NCBI RefSeq assembly: GCF_018917965.1
Contig: NZ_JAHLPP010000003.1
Coordinates: 124,001 to 188,000, forward strand
Source of the DNA: Pseudoflavonifractor sp. MSJ-37
GTDB taxonomy: Bacteria > Bacillota > Clostridia > Oscillospirales > Oscillospiraceae
Direction of reading: 5' to 3'
Length of the DNA stretch: 64,000 nucleotides
Shown: positions 16,577 through 23,064 of the stretch, piece after piece
How positions within the stretch are numbered: the stretch's first letter is position 1
Layout of the letters: every line of letters starts with the position of its first letter
The notes under the pieces: model-generated
Database searches by the model: none
The model's input: the letters and a program-made list of their open reading frames with translations, nothing else
Told to the model about the DNA's origin: nothing
Made by a program: the position numbers and the translations under genes

Positions 16577-17038
16577 ATGTCTGTCCTGAAGCAAAAGAGA
16601 ACCACAAGCAAGGCCGAGTTCATCAACACGGCCAATCAGATTTATGTGGAAACCCTGAATTTCCTAACCCGTCTTTCGGCCCGGTATTCCCGGCTGATTG
16701 CTGAACCGGTTGCAAAGCTGGCCGGTGAAATCATCGACCATGCGGAAAAGGCCAACAGTATCTTTCCTTCGGACAACCAGCGTATTGAATTGCGGAAGGC
16801 CCATCTTCTTGAAGCACGGGCTTCCCTGATGGCGCTGGATGTTCGCTTAACCCATGTTTACCTGATTCTGAACCAGAACCCGGAAGGGGCCTTTACCACT
16901 TCCAAGGGAAATGCGGTGAAGTCACAGGATGCCATGGAAAAGCTGGATAAGATGGCCCAAAACTTGGGTGAACTGATCGACAAAGAAAATGAACTTCTGA
17001 AGGGAGCAATCAAAAATGTAACAGCAAAACAGAAATGA
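16577..17038 (+). CDS. avd: DGR accessory variability determinant (Avd-like)
   Basis: This 153-residue, basic, all-helical protein lies just upstream of the TR, where avd lies in the Bordetella phage DGR. Helices such as SKAEFINTANQIYVETLNFL, SRLIAEPVAKLAGEIIDHAE and IELRKAHLLEARASLMALDV, then the C-terminal AMEKLDKMAQNLGELIDKEN, fit the four-helix-bundle family. Avd forms a pentameric basic barrel that binds the reverse transcriptase and TR RNA and is needed for cDNA synthesis. Assignment rests on position, size, charge and helicity; sequence identity to known Avd is not tested. Confidence 0.85.
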   Translation: MSVLKQKRTTSKAEFINTANQIYVETLNFLTRLSARYSRLIAEPVAKLAGEIIDHAEKANSIFPSDNQRIELRKAHLLEARASLMALDVRLTHVYLILNQNPEGAFTTSKGNAVKSQDAMEKLDKMAQNLGELIDKENELLKGAIKNVTAKQK

Positions 17039-17044
17039 TTTTTC

Positions 17045-17438
17045 ATTAGGTGTGCAACTGATAATGAGCCTGTTGGCGGTGTGGTGGTGGCTTCGTTCCC
17101 CTAATTACAACAACAACAATAACTTCCGTAATGTCAATACGGACGGCAACAACAATAACAATAACGCCAATTACTCTGCTGGTGTGCGGCCCGGATTTTG
17201 CAAATATACACGGTCAAATGTAGTAACAGAAGGCGAACGGCTTTTCAGGTGAAAGACGACCGATGTAAAAGGAGTTGTACTTCCTTGGGTTTCAATCCCT
17301 AAAACTGCCCTTTGATGCCCTTACACGGACGCTTCTTGCATGGTGGGTGAATGTGCCTTATCCCATTTCATGTGTGAGGGCAAAGCAATTTAGACGGCAC
17401 CCTACAAGATATTTGTACGAGGGGCGAATACTTTTATT
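17045..17438 (+). ncRNA. TR RNA (template plus spacer), approximate bounds
   Basis: Between avd and the reverse transcriptase there is no convincing gene for 400 bases, and the TR lies within it. In the Bordetella system the RNA from the end of avd through the spacer before the reverse transcriptase is the functional template-primer. The spacer here (17199-17438) holds no start codon with a good ribosome site until the one for the reverse transcriptase. The ends are inferred from the neighbouring genes. Confidence 0.6.
17075..17198 (+). repeat. DGR template repeat (TR)
   Basis: This is the invariant donor copy. Read in the VR frame it encodes AVWWWLRSPNY, then runs of asparagine (AAC/AAT) codons interrupted by FR, V, TDG and A, then YSAGVRPGF. 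AAY codons are the hallmark of DGR templates because adenine mutagenesis there reaches many amino acids without making stop codons. It contains 35 adenines, of which 15 are substituted in the present VR. It does not lie in a gene. Confidence 0.97.
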
Positions 17439-18611
17439 ATGACAAGCCAAGAACGGCATGAAGCAAGGTTCCAGCGCCGCAAAGCAAAGCGGTTGGAACG
17501 GAAACAGGCCCGGTGTAATAGCCTTGGGCCGATGAATAAAGTCTTTTCCTACCGGAAGATGTTCTTCTATGGGAAAAAGTGCTGTAACGGGGTACGGTGG
17601 AAGCAAAGCGTTCAGAACTTTGAAGGCCACCTGTTTTCCGGTACGGCAACACGGCGGCGAACGGTATTGGAACAGCAATGGAAACCCAAAGCCTGTTCCC
17701 ATTTCACCCTTCGGGAACGGGGTAAAATCCGCCCGATAGATGCCCCGCACATTACGGATCGACAAATCCACAAAACCCTTTGCAATGAAGTTCTGATCCC
17801 GCTATATTCCCCGTCCATGATTTATGACAACGGGGCAAGCCAAAAGGGAAAAGGCCTTCATTGGCAGTTCAAGCGGATCAAACAACAGCTTGGATGGCAT
17901 TACCGGCGCTATGGCCGGGAAGGTGCCGTGTTGCTGTTGGATTTGAAAGGGTTCTTCCCAAATGCTTCCCACGCCCTGTTATATCAGCGGCACCGGGAAT
18001 TGATTTTGAATCCTGAACTTCAAAACTTGGCTGATACCATCATCCGGTTTTCCCCATGCCCGACACCGGGCCGGGGCTTGCCTTTGGGTGTGGAGCCTTC
18101 CCAACAGGAAATGGTTGCTTTGCCCAGCAAGATTGACCAATGGATCAAGTGTCAGGCCCGTGTTCATTGCGCCGGTCATTACATGGATGATTACTATGCG
18201 TTCTTCCCCACGGTGGATGAAGCAAAGCTGATGGGCCATGAAATTGTACGGCGTTTTGAAGCCGCTGGAATCAGAGTGAACAAGCGCAAATGTAAGGTGA
18301 TCCCGCTTACAAAGCCATTCCGGTTCTGTAAAGCACGGTTCACCCTTACCGAAACCGGCAAGATCAAGGTGAACGGAAGCCGGGATGGAGTGAAACGGGC
18401 AAGGCGAAAGCTGAAGCTGTTTCACAAAGAGTTCAAAGAGGGAAAACGATCCTTCTTTGACATAGAACAATACATGGAGTGCCAAAGCGCCTATTACCGG
18501 AACTTCAACGATCATGGACGGTTGTTAAGGTTGCGGCGGCTTTACCATGCAATCTTTTTCGGAGGTGGACAATGTTTAGAATCATCAAAGCCGGGGCCGG
18601 TATCGGCCTGA
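17439..18611 (+). CDS. DGR reverse transcriptase
   Basis: This 390-residue protein copies the TR RNA into adenine-mutagenised cDNA that replaces the VR. It has a very basic N-terminus (RRKAKRLERKQAR) and the fingers motif GKIRPIDAPHITDRQIHKTL. The first catalytic aspartate lies in LLLDLKGFFPNAS (~165-177). The DGR/group II-like motif 4 reads LGVEPSQ (216-222), where bulk retroviral enzymes differ, and the YMDD active site is at 248-251. A C-terminal thumb rich in K/R follows. Length and motif set match DGR enzymes. The end overlaps the next gene by 40 bases. Confidence 0.97.
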   Translation: MTSQERHEARFQRRKAKRLERKQARCNSLGPMNKVFSYRKMFFYGKKCCNGVRWKQSVQNFEGHLFSGTATRRRTVLEQQWKPKACSHFTLRERGKIRPIDAPHITDRQIHKTLCNEVLIPLYSPSMIYDNGASQKGKGLHWQFKRIKQQLGWHYRRYGREGAVLLLDLKGFFPNASHALLYQRHRELILNPELQNLADTIIRFSPCPTPGRGLPLGVEPSQQEMVALPSKIDQWIKCQARVHCAGHYMDDYYAFFPTVDEAKLMGHEIVRRFEAAGIRVNKRKCKVIPLTKPFRFCKARFTLTETGKIKVNGSRDGVKRARRKLKLFHKEFKEGKRSFFDIEQYMECQSAYYRNFNDHGRLLRLRRLYHAIFFGGGQCLESSKPGPVSA

Positions 18612-19189
18612 CCGAGAACCTGAACTACATCAAAAAAGCCGAAAATGGTTGCTATGTCCTTTGCCCGGAGCCTGACGCTTCGGGCATTGTTTTTGAGGGT
18701 GTAGCTTACCATTTGTTGGGCCGTGCCGCCATGGACGAACTGGAAACGGTGAGTTTGGAACAGACGGACGCAGGAAGCGAGATCACCAAGGCCACAGAAG
18801 CCGGTGGGATCGTCTTTGTAACCTTGGCGGAAGCCGGGAGCATTGACGCTGAAACGGCGGCGGAACACGCTGATTTGTTCGCTGAATGGGCTTTCCCTGT
18901 GGCCTACACGGTGGGGCAGATTCGCCGGTATAACGGCACCCTTTACAAGTGTGTTCAGGCCCATACTTCCCAAGAGGGTTGGACACCGGACACGGCTTCC
19001 AGCCTGTGGAGCAAAACGAGTGATCCCGCTGAAGAATGGCCCAAATGGAGCCAACCGGTGGGAGCGCATGACGCTTATTCCAAGGGGGCAAAGGTGAGCC
19101 ATAACGAAAAGCATTGGATTTCCACGGTGGATTCCAATGTGTGGGAACCCGGTGTGTACGGGTGGGAGGAAAGCACGGATGGAGTATAA
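18572..19189 (+). CDS. Tail-associated carbohydrate-binding protein (CBM5/12-like)
   Basis: The ATG at 18572 follows GGAGGTGGACA and lies inside the 3' end of the reverse transcriptase gene in another frame. The ~205-residue protein has an N-terminal domain of unknown type (FRIIKAGAGIGLTENLNYIK). Then come two aromatic-rich modules, with AYTVGQIRRYNGTLYKCVQA and AYSKGAKVSHNEKHWISTVD, each followed by tryptophans. This is the pattern of chitin/cellulose-binding CBM5/12 modules. It may be an accessory host-surface adhesin next to the diversified fibre. The tight coupling to the reverse transcriptase is unusual. Confidence 0.75.
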   Translation: MFRIIKAGAGIGLTENLNYIKKAENGCYVLCPEPDASGIVFEGVAYHLLGRAAMDELETVSLEQTDAGSEITKATEAGGIVFVTLAEAGSIDAETAAEHADLFAEWAFPVAYTVGQIRRYNGTLYKCVQAHTSQEGWTPDTASSLWSKTSDPAEEWPKWSQPVGAHDAYSKGAKVSHNEKHWISTVDSNVWEPGVYGWEESTDGV

Positions 19190-19577
19190 AACCTATGTTT
19201 GCCGCAAACGGGCAAGGTTCAAGGCGATTTGTGGACAAGTGAACATTCCGTATGGAACCACCCTGAACGGTCAGGGTGGTTTTTTGATCCTGAATGATCT
19301 TCCGGTGTGTTCGGCCACCAGCCAAAACGCCTATGACTTCTTCACACAGAATGATGATGGCATGGGGCAGGAGCGGGGCGAACTGTTGAACCGGATCATT
19401 CCCAAGCTGGAAAAGCGAGATACCGGGTATCAGGCCCGGTGGGGGAAGATTTGGGAAGATGCCCTTTGTCAGAAGTACAAGCGCCCGGATCAGGAAGAAC
19501 ATTGGATTTGGAACTTCGACTTCTACAACGGCCCCGTTGAAGATTTGCGCCACATTGCCGCCCTGATTGGGGCCTGA
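19179..19577 (+). CDS. Hypothetical phage protein
   Basis: The ATG overlaps the end of the CBM gene and follows GGGAGGAAAG. The ~132-residue protein (MEYKTYVCRKRARFKAICGQ, YGTTLNGQGGFLILND, then DGMGQERGELLNRIIPKL) recurs, as far as I recall, in clostridial prophages between tail and lysis genes, without a known function. The C-terminal part is Trp-rich (HWIWNFDFYNG). No transmembrane segment or signal is seen. Confidence 0.7.
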   Translation: MEYKTYVCRKRARFKAICGQVNIPYGTTLNGQGGFLILNDLPVCSATSQNAYDFFTQNDDGMGQERGELLNRIIPKLEKRDTGYQARWGKIWEDALCQKYKRPDQEEHWIWNFDFYNGPVEDLRHIAALIGA

Positions 19578-19592
19578 CGGGAGGGAAAAGCC

Positions 19593-19904
19593 ATGACGAT
19601 TTATCAGGTGTTGTGCTTGATTGGTGTTCCCACCTTGATTTTGGCGGTATTCAAATACCTGTGGAGCCAAATCAAGCATAACACCGAGGATTCCAAGGCT
19701 TTGAAGGCCGGTATTCAGGCCCTTCTTCGGGCGCAGATGATCAGCGATTTCAATAAGTATTCCGAAAAAGGCTATGCCCCGATCTATGCACGGGATAATT
19801 TTGAAAATTGCTGGAAGCAGTATCATTCTTTGGGGGTGAATGGGGTGATGGACGATCTTCACAGAAAATTCTTGGAGTTGCCCACCGATCCCCCGGAAGA
19901 ATGA
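19593..19904 (+). CDS. Small membrane-anchored phage protein (lysis region)
   Basis: This 103-residue protein follows GGGAGGGAAAAG. One N-terminal membrane helix (YQVLCLIGVPTLILAVFKYL) is followed by a charged cytoplasmic-type domain with coiled-coil character. Position before two further small membrane proteins and the endolysin suggests a holin partner or antiholin, by inference. Its stop overlaps the next start. Confidence 0.65.
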   Translation: MTIYQVLCLIGVPTLILAVFKYLWSQIKHNTEDSKALKAGIQALLRAQMISDFNKYSEKGYAPIYARDNFENCWKQYHSLGVNGVMDDLHRKFLELPTDPPEE

Positions 19905-20170
19905 GCAGACGAACCAAAAAGCCAAAGCGTGAGTTTTCCAAACTGATCTTGTATGTGGTGGGGGCCGTGACCGTTGGGGTTACGGCCTTCACCCTTATTA
20001 TGATTTGGCGCACGGAAAACCTTGAACCGCTGGCCTATCTGATCCCCGCCGTATTCGCAGAATTGGCAACCGCCACCGGGTTTTACTATTCCAAAGCCAA
20101 GGCCGAAAACCGGATTAAACTTCGGAAACTGTACGGCCCTGAAATTTATAACGATGCAAAGGAGATTTGA
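19901..20170 (+). CDS. Small two-helix membrane protein (possible holin component)
   Basis: The ATG overlaps the upstream TGA (ATGA). The 89-residue product has a basic N-terminus (MSRRTKKPKREFSK) and two membrane helices (LILYVVGAVTVGVTAFTLIM and PLAYLIPAVFAELATATGFY). A charged tail follows. This is the layout of small class II holins. The next gene is a second holin-like protein, so either could be the pore or its inhibitor. Confidence 0.65.
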   Translation: MSRRTKKPKREFSKLILYVVGAVTVGVTAFTLIMIWRTENLEPLAYLIPAVFAELATATGFYYSKAKAENRIKLRKLYGPEIYNDAKEI

Positions 20171-20173
20171 ACC

Positions 20174-20557
20174 ATGCTGAACGCTGTTTTGAACAACCTG
20201 ATCAATATTGGGTGGGCTATGCTGATCTTCCTGTGTGCGTACCTGTCCAATGTGGCTTTTTCCCTTTACTACAACATCAAGGTTTTGCTTCAGCCTTTCG
20301 ACAAACAGAAGATGATCAATTCCGGGCTGAAGGTTGCCACCTTCGTTGTGGGCCTGACCTTGCTGTGTGTGGCAATCACCACCCTTCCCATTTACGCTGA
20401 TCAGCTTGGATGGGCAATCCCGGAGGAATACACAGAAATTTTTGCAGACTTGGTTATTGTGGGCGCTGTCCTTATGGTTTCTTGCAAATACATTGCTGAA
20501 GCCTTCACCAAGTTCAAAGCCATTCTTCAGGTGAAAGGAGATACCGAAAATGAGTAA
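20174..20557 (+). CDS. Phage holin
   Basis: This 127-residue membrane protein follows GGAGATTTGAACC. Its hydrophobic helices are INIGWAMLIFLCAYLSNVAF, GLKVATFVVGLTLLCVAITT and IFADLVIVGAVLMVSCKYIA. Immediate position before the amidase endolysin and the clostridial holin-like sequence support pore formation that releases the endolysin. Its last codons overlap the amidase start. Confidence 0.78.
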   Translation: MLNAVLNNLINIGWAMLIFLCAYLSNVAFSLYYNIKVLLQPFDKQKMINSGLKVATFVVGLTLLCVAITTLPIYADQLGWAIPEEYTEIFADLVIVGAVLMVSCKYIAEAFTKFKAILQVKGDTENE

Positions 20558-21155
20558 TTCCAGCCTTGCAACCTATACCCGGATCACGAAAAACAAAACC
20601 AGCCCCCGGAACCATGCCATTGACACCATCACGATTCATTGTATCGTTGGGCAATGGACGGCAAAACAGGGGTGTGATTATTTCGCAACCACAGACCGGC
20701 AATGTTCCGCCAACTATGTTGTTGGCAAGGATGGTTCCATTGGCCTTTCCGTGGATGAAAAGGATCGTTCTTGGTGTTCCAGCAACGGCACCAATGACAA
20801 CCGGGCAATCACCATTGAAGTTGCTTCCGACACTTCCCACCCCTACGCCGTGACCGCCAAGGCTTATGCCGCCCTGTTGGATTTGGTAACGGATATTTGC
20901 AAGCGCAACGGGATCAAGAAGCTGGTGTGGAGTACGAATAAAGAAGATCGTGTGAATCACCGGAACGGATGCAACCTGACGGTTCATCGTGACTTTGCAA
21001 ACAAGGCTTGCCCCGGTGAATACCTTTATTCCAGACACGGGGAGATTGCCGCAGAGGTCAACAGGCGGCTTCAGAACGCTTCTTCCGGGGCGGGTGGTGA
21101 ACTACACCCCCAGCCACAGAAAAGCCCACAGGCGGCACCACAGGGGCCACCGTAG
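20550..21155 (+). CDS. Endolysin: N-acetylmuramoyl-L-alanine amidase (Amidase_2), truncated by frame change
   Basis: The enzyme cuts the amide bond between muramic acid and L-Ala in peptidoglycan. The Amidase_2/PGRP fold shows ITIHCIVGQW (first zinc His), CSANYVVGKDGSIGLSVDEK, AITIEVASDTSHPY, the NHRNGCNLTVHRDFANKACP block with the second His, and PGEYLY. After residue ~180 the frame passes into a nonsense proline/glutamine tail and stops at 21155. The expected Thr/Pro linker and SH3 domain lie in the -1 frame. The catalytic domain looks intact, so the protein may still work without its wall-binding domain. Confidence 0.9.
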   Translation: MSNSSLATYTRITKNKTSPRNHAIDTITIHCIVGQWTAKQGCDYFATTDRQCSANYVVGKDGSIGLSVDEKDRSWCSSNGTNDNRAITIEVASDTSHPYAVTAKAYAALLDLVTDICKRNGIKKLVWSTNKEDRVNHRNGCNLTVHRDFANKACPGEYLYSRHGEIAAEVNRRLQNASSGAGGELHPQPQKSPQAAPQGPP

Positions 21156-21352
21156 CCCCTTATCTTGTGCGGGTGAAGATTTCCAATCTGAATATCCGCA
21201 AAGGCCCCGGCACAAACTATGGTTCCACCGGTTTCATCAAACCCGGCGTTTATACCATCGTGGCCGAAAGCACCGGCACGGGTGCCACCAAATGGGGCAA
21301 GCTGAAAAGCGGCGCTGGTTGGATTTCCCTTGACTACGCCGCCAAAACCTAA
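21101..21352 (+). pseudogene. Detached linker and SH3 wall-binding domain of the endolysin
   Basis: In the -1 frame relative to the amidase this segment reads TTPPATEKPTGGTTGATVAP and then YLVRVKISNLNIRKGPGTNY, a bacterial SH3 domain ending WGKLKSGAGWISLDYAAKT. A stop at 21098-21100 in this frame sets the upstream limit. A two-base insertion (ga) near 21097 in ggtggtgaactacaccc would explain the break. A GTG at 21167 could start translation of the SH3 part alone. A sequencing error is possible. Confidence 0.8.
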
Positions 21353-21360
21353 CCATGACA

Positions 21361-21397
21361 AAGGCCCTTCCGGTTCAAGCTGGAAGGGCCTTTTTTT
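21361..21397 (+). terminator. Strong terminator at the right end of the prophage
   Basis: An 11-base-pair perfect stem (aaggcccttcc/ggaagggcctt) is followed by seven T residues. It ends the lysis transcript and is the last recognisable prophage feature. Confidence 0.92.
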
Positions 21398-21481
21398 CGT
21401 GTTTCTACTATGTTACTAATAACCCAGATTTCAGGGGATTTCAACGGGTTGAAATGTTCAGTTTTCAGGCGTTGTTGAGCG

Positions 21482-21510
21482 TTGCAGAGTAGAAATATTT
21501 ATGCTACACT
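21482..21510 (+). promoter_or_regulatory. Candidate sigma-A promoter for the solute-binding/GGDEF-EAL operon
   Basis: TTGCAG (21482-21487), a 17-base spacer and TACACT (21505-21510) lie 84 bases before the ATG at 21594. It is the first AT-rich promoter-like site after the prophage. The match is visual only. Confidence 0.45.
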
Positions 21511-21593
21511 AAAAAAACTAAGGTCCGGACGGGATACCGGGCAGCGGGTCGGAACTGGCGTGACGGTCCCGATATCAAGAGGAGGATCACGAG

Positions 21594-23027
21594 ATGGAGA
21601 GACACTGGATCCATGTGCTGTGCGCGGGCGCGGTGGCGCTGGGCTGTGCCGGGTGCGGCCAGACGGCCGGGACTGCCAGTCCTGCCAAGATCACCGAGAT
21701 CACCGTGTGGACCTACTACAACGACGACCAGCTGGAGAGCTTCAACCAGATAGTGGACACCTTCAACGAGACGGTGGGGAAGGAGAAGGGCATCCATGTC
21801 TCCAGCTACAGTCAGGGCAGCGTCAACGACCTGGAGATCAACGTGGTCAACTCCGCCGAGGGCAAGGTGGGGGCGGATCCCCTGCCCAACATCTTCTCCG
21901 GCTATGCCGACACCGCCTATACGCTGGAGCGGATGGGGCTGGTGGTGGACCTGTCCCCCTATTTCACCCAAGAAGAGCGGGACGCCTATTTCGAGAGCTA
22001 TCTCACAGAGGGCGACTTCGACGGCGACGGGAGCATCAAGATCTTCCCCACCGCCAAGTCTACGGAGGTCCTGTTCCTGAACGACACCGACTGGCAGCCC
22101 TTCGCGCAGGCCAACGGCGCGTCCTATGAGGATCTGGCCACCATCGAGGGCGTGGTGGAGACCGCCCAGCGCTACTATGACTGGACCGACGCCCAGACCG
22201 ATGCCCCCGACGACGGCAAGGCCCTCTTCGGCCGGGACGCCATGGCCAACTATATGCTGATCGGCGCCCGGGAGCTGGGCTGTACCATCTTCGACGTGCG
22301 GGACGGGGCCATGACCCTCCACTTCGACGAGGATGTGGCGCGCGCGCTGTGGGACAACTACTATGTGCCCTTCGTCAAGGGCTGGTTCAGCGCGGTGGGC
22401 CATTACCGCAGTGACGACGTCAAGACCGGCAATATCCTGGCCTATGTCGGCTCCAGCTCCAGCGGCTCGTTTTTCCCCGACCAAGTCATGACCAGCGACA
22501 CCGAGAGCCACGACATCGAGCTGAAGGCCCTGCCCTGCCCGGACTTCCGGGACGGGAAGAAGGTGGCCGTCCAGCAGGGCGCGGGCATGGTGGTGACGAA
22601 GGGCACCGACGATCAGATCGCCGCCAGCGTGGAGTTCCTCAAGTGGTCCACCGCCCCGGAGAACAACATCTCCTTCTCGGTGAGCTCCGGCTATCTGCCC
22701 GTGACCCACGAGGCCGCGGACATGGAGACCATCCGGGCCTCTGCTCCGGAGCTGTCGCCAAAGATCGAGCAGGTCCTGAGCCAGGCCGTCCAGGAGGTGG
22801 AGAGCGATGAACTCTATACCACACGGGCCTTTGCCGGCGGCAAGGAGGCCCGCGCGGTGCTGGAGTACGCCATGAGCGATCAGGCCGAGGCGGACCGGGC
22901 CGTGGTGACGGAGCGGCTGGCCCAGGGCCAGAGCCTGGACGAGGCCGCGGCGGAGTTCCTCACCGACGCGCATTTCCAGAGCTGGTATCAGGACCTCAAG
23001 AGCCGGCTGGAGGCGTATCAGGGATAA
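21594..23027 (+). CDS. Extracellular solute-binding lipoprotein (SBP_bac_1-like)
   Basis: This 477-residue protein starts after AAGAGGAGGATCACGAG. The N-terminus is a lipoprotein signal (WIHVLCAGAVALGCAGCGQT) with two candidate lipidated cysteines. The mature part opens with ITEITVWTYYNDDQLESFNQ, a typical family 1 periplasmic-binding-protein start, and contains ASVEFLKWSTAPENN near the C-terminus. Such proteins capture sugars or peptides for ABC importers, but no permease or ATPase gene is adjacent. Instead the GGDEF-EAL sensor gene follows 37 bases later, which suggests a ligand-sensing role. It is strongly GC-rich like the host. Confidence 0.88.
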   Translation: MERHWIHVLCAGAVALGCAGCGQTAGTASPAKITEITVWTYYNDDQLESFNQIVDTFNETVGKEKGIHVSSYSQGSVNDLEINVVNSAEGKVGADPLPNIFSGYADTAYTLERMGLVVDLSPYFTQEERDAYFESYLTEGDFDGDGSIKIFPTAKSTEVLFLNDTDWQPFAQANGASYEDLATIEGVVETAQRYYDWTDAQTDAPDDGKALFGRDAMANYMLIGARELGCTIFDVRDGAMTLHFDEDVARALWDNYYVPFVKGWFSAVGHYRSDDVKTGNILAYVGSSSSGSFFPDQVMTSDTESHDIELKALPCPDFRDGKKVAVQQGAGMVVTKGTDDQIAASVEFLKWSTAPENNISFSVSSGYLPVTHEAADMETIRASAPELSPKIEQVLSQAVQEVESDELYTTRAFAGGKEARAVLEYAMSDQAEADRAVVTERLAQGQSLDEAAAEFLTDAHFQSWYQDLKSRLEAYQG

Positions 23028-23064
23028 CTGGCCCATGGGGGCAATGGAAGCGGGGTGGGTCATC

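Larger units (their letters stand above)
1..21400 (+). mobile_element. Prophage, right part (contractile tail, DGR-bearing)
   Basis: All genes from the left edge to the terminator at 21397 lie on the plus strand in classic PBSX/XkdK-type order: head, sheath, tube, chaperone, tape measure, LysM, hub, baseplate, fibre, holin, endolysin. A sheath gene marks a contractile tail. Terminase, portal, replication, repressor and integrase genes are not visible, so the left end lies outside the window. Base composition is clearly less GC-rich than the host genes that begin at 21.5 kb. The right attachment site should lie between the terminator and the promoter at 21482, but I cannot define it without the left end. 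Confidence 0.93.

Noticed and set aside
17052-17252. Plus-strand frame reading WWWLRSPNYNNNNNF through the TR as a gene
   Set aside because: This is the template repeat read in the VR frame. Upstream residues (MQLIMSLLA) have no ribosome site, and the frame is a donor sequence, not a protein-coding gene.
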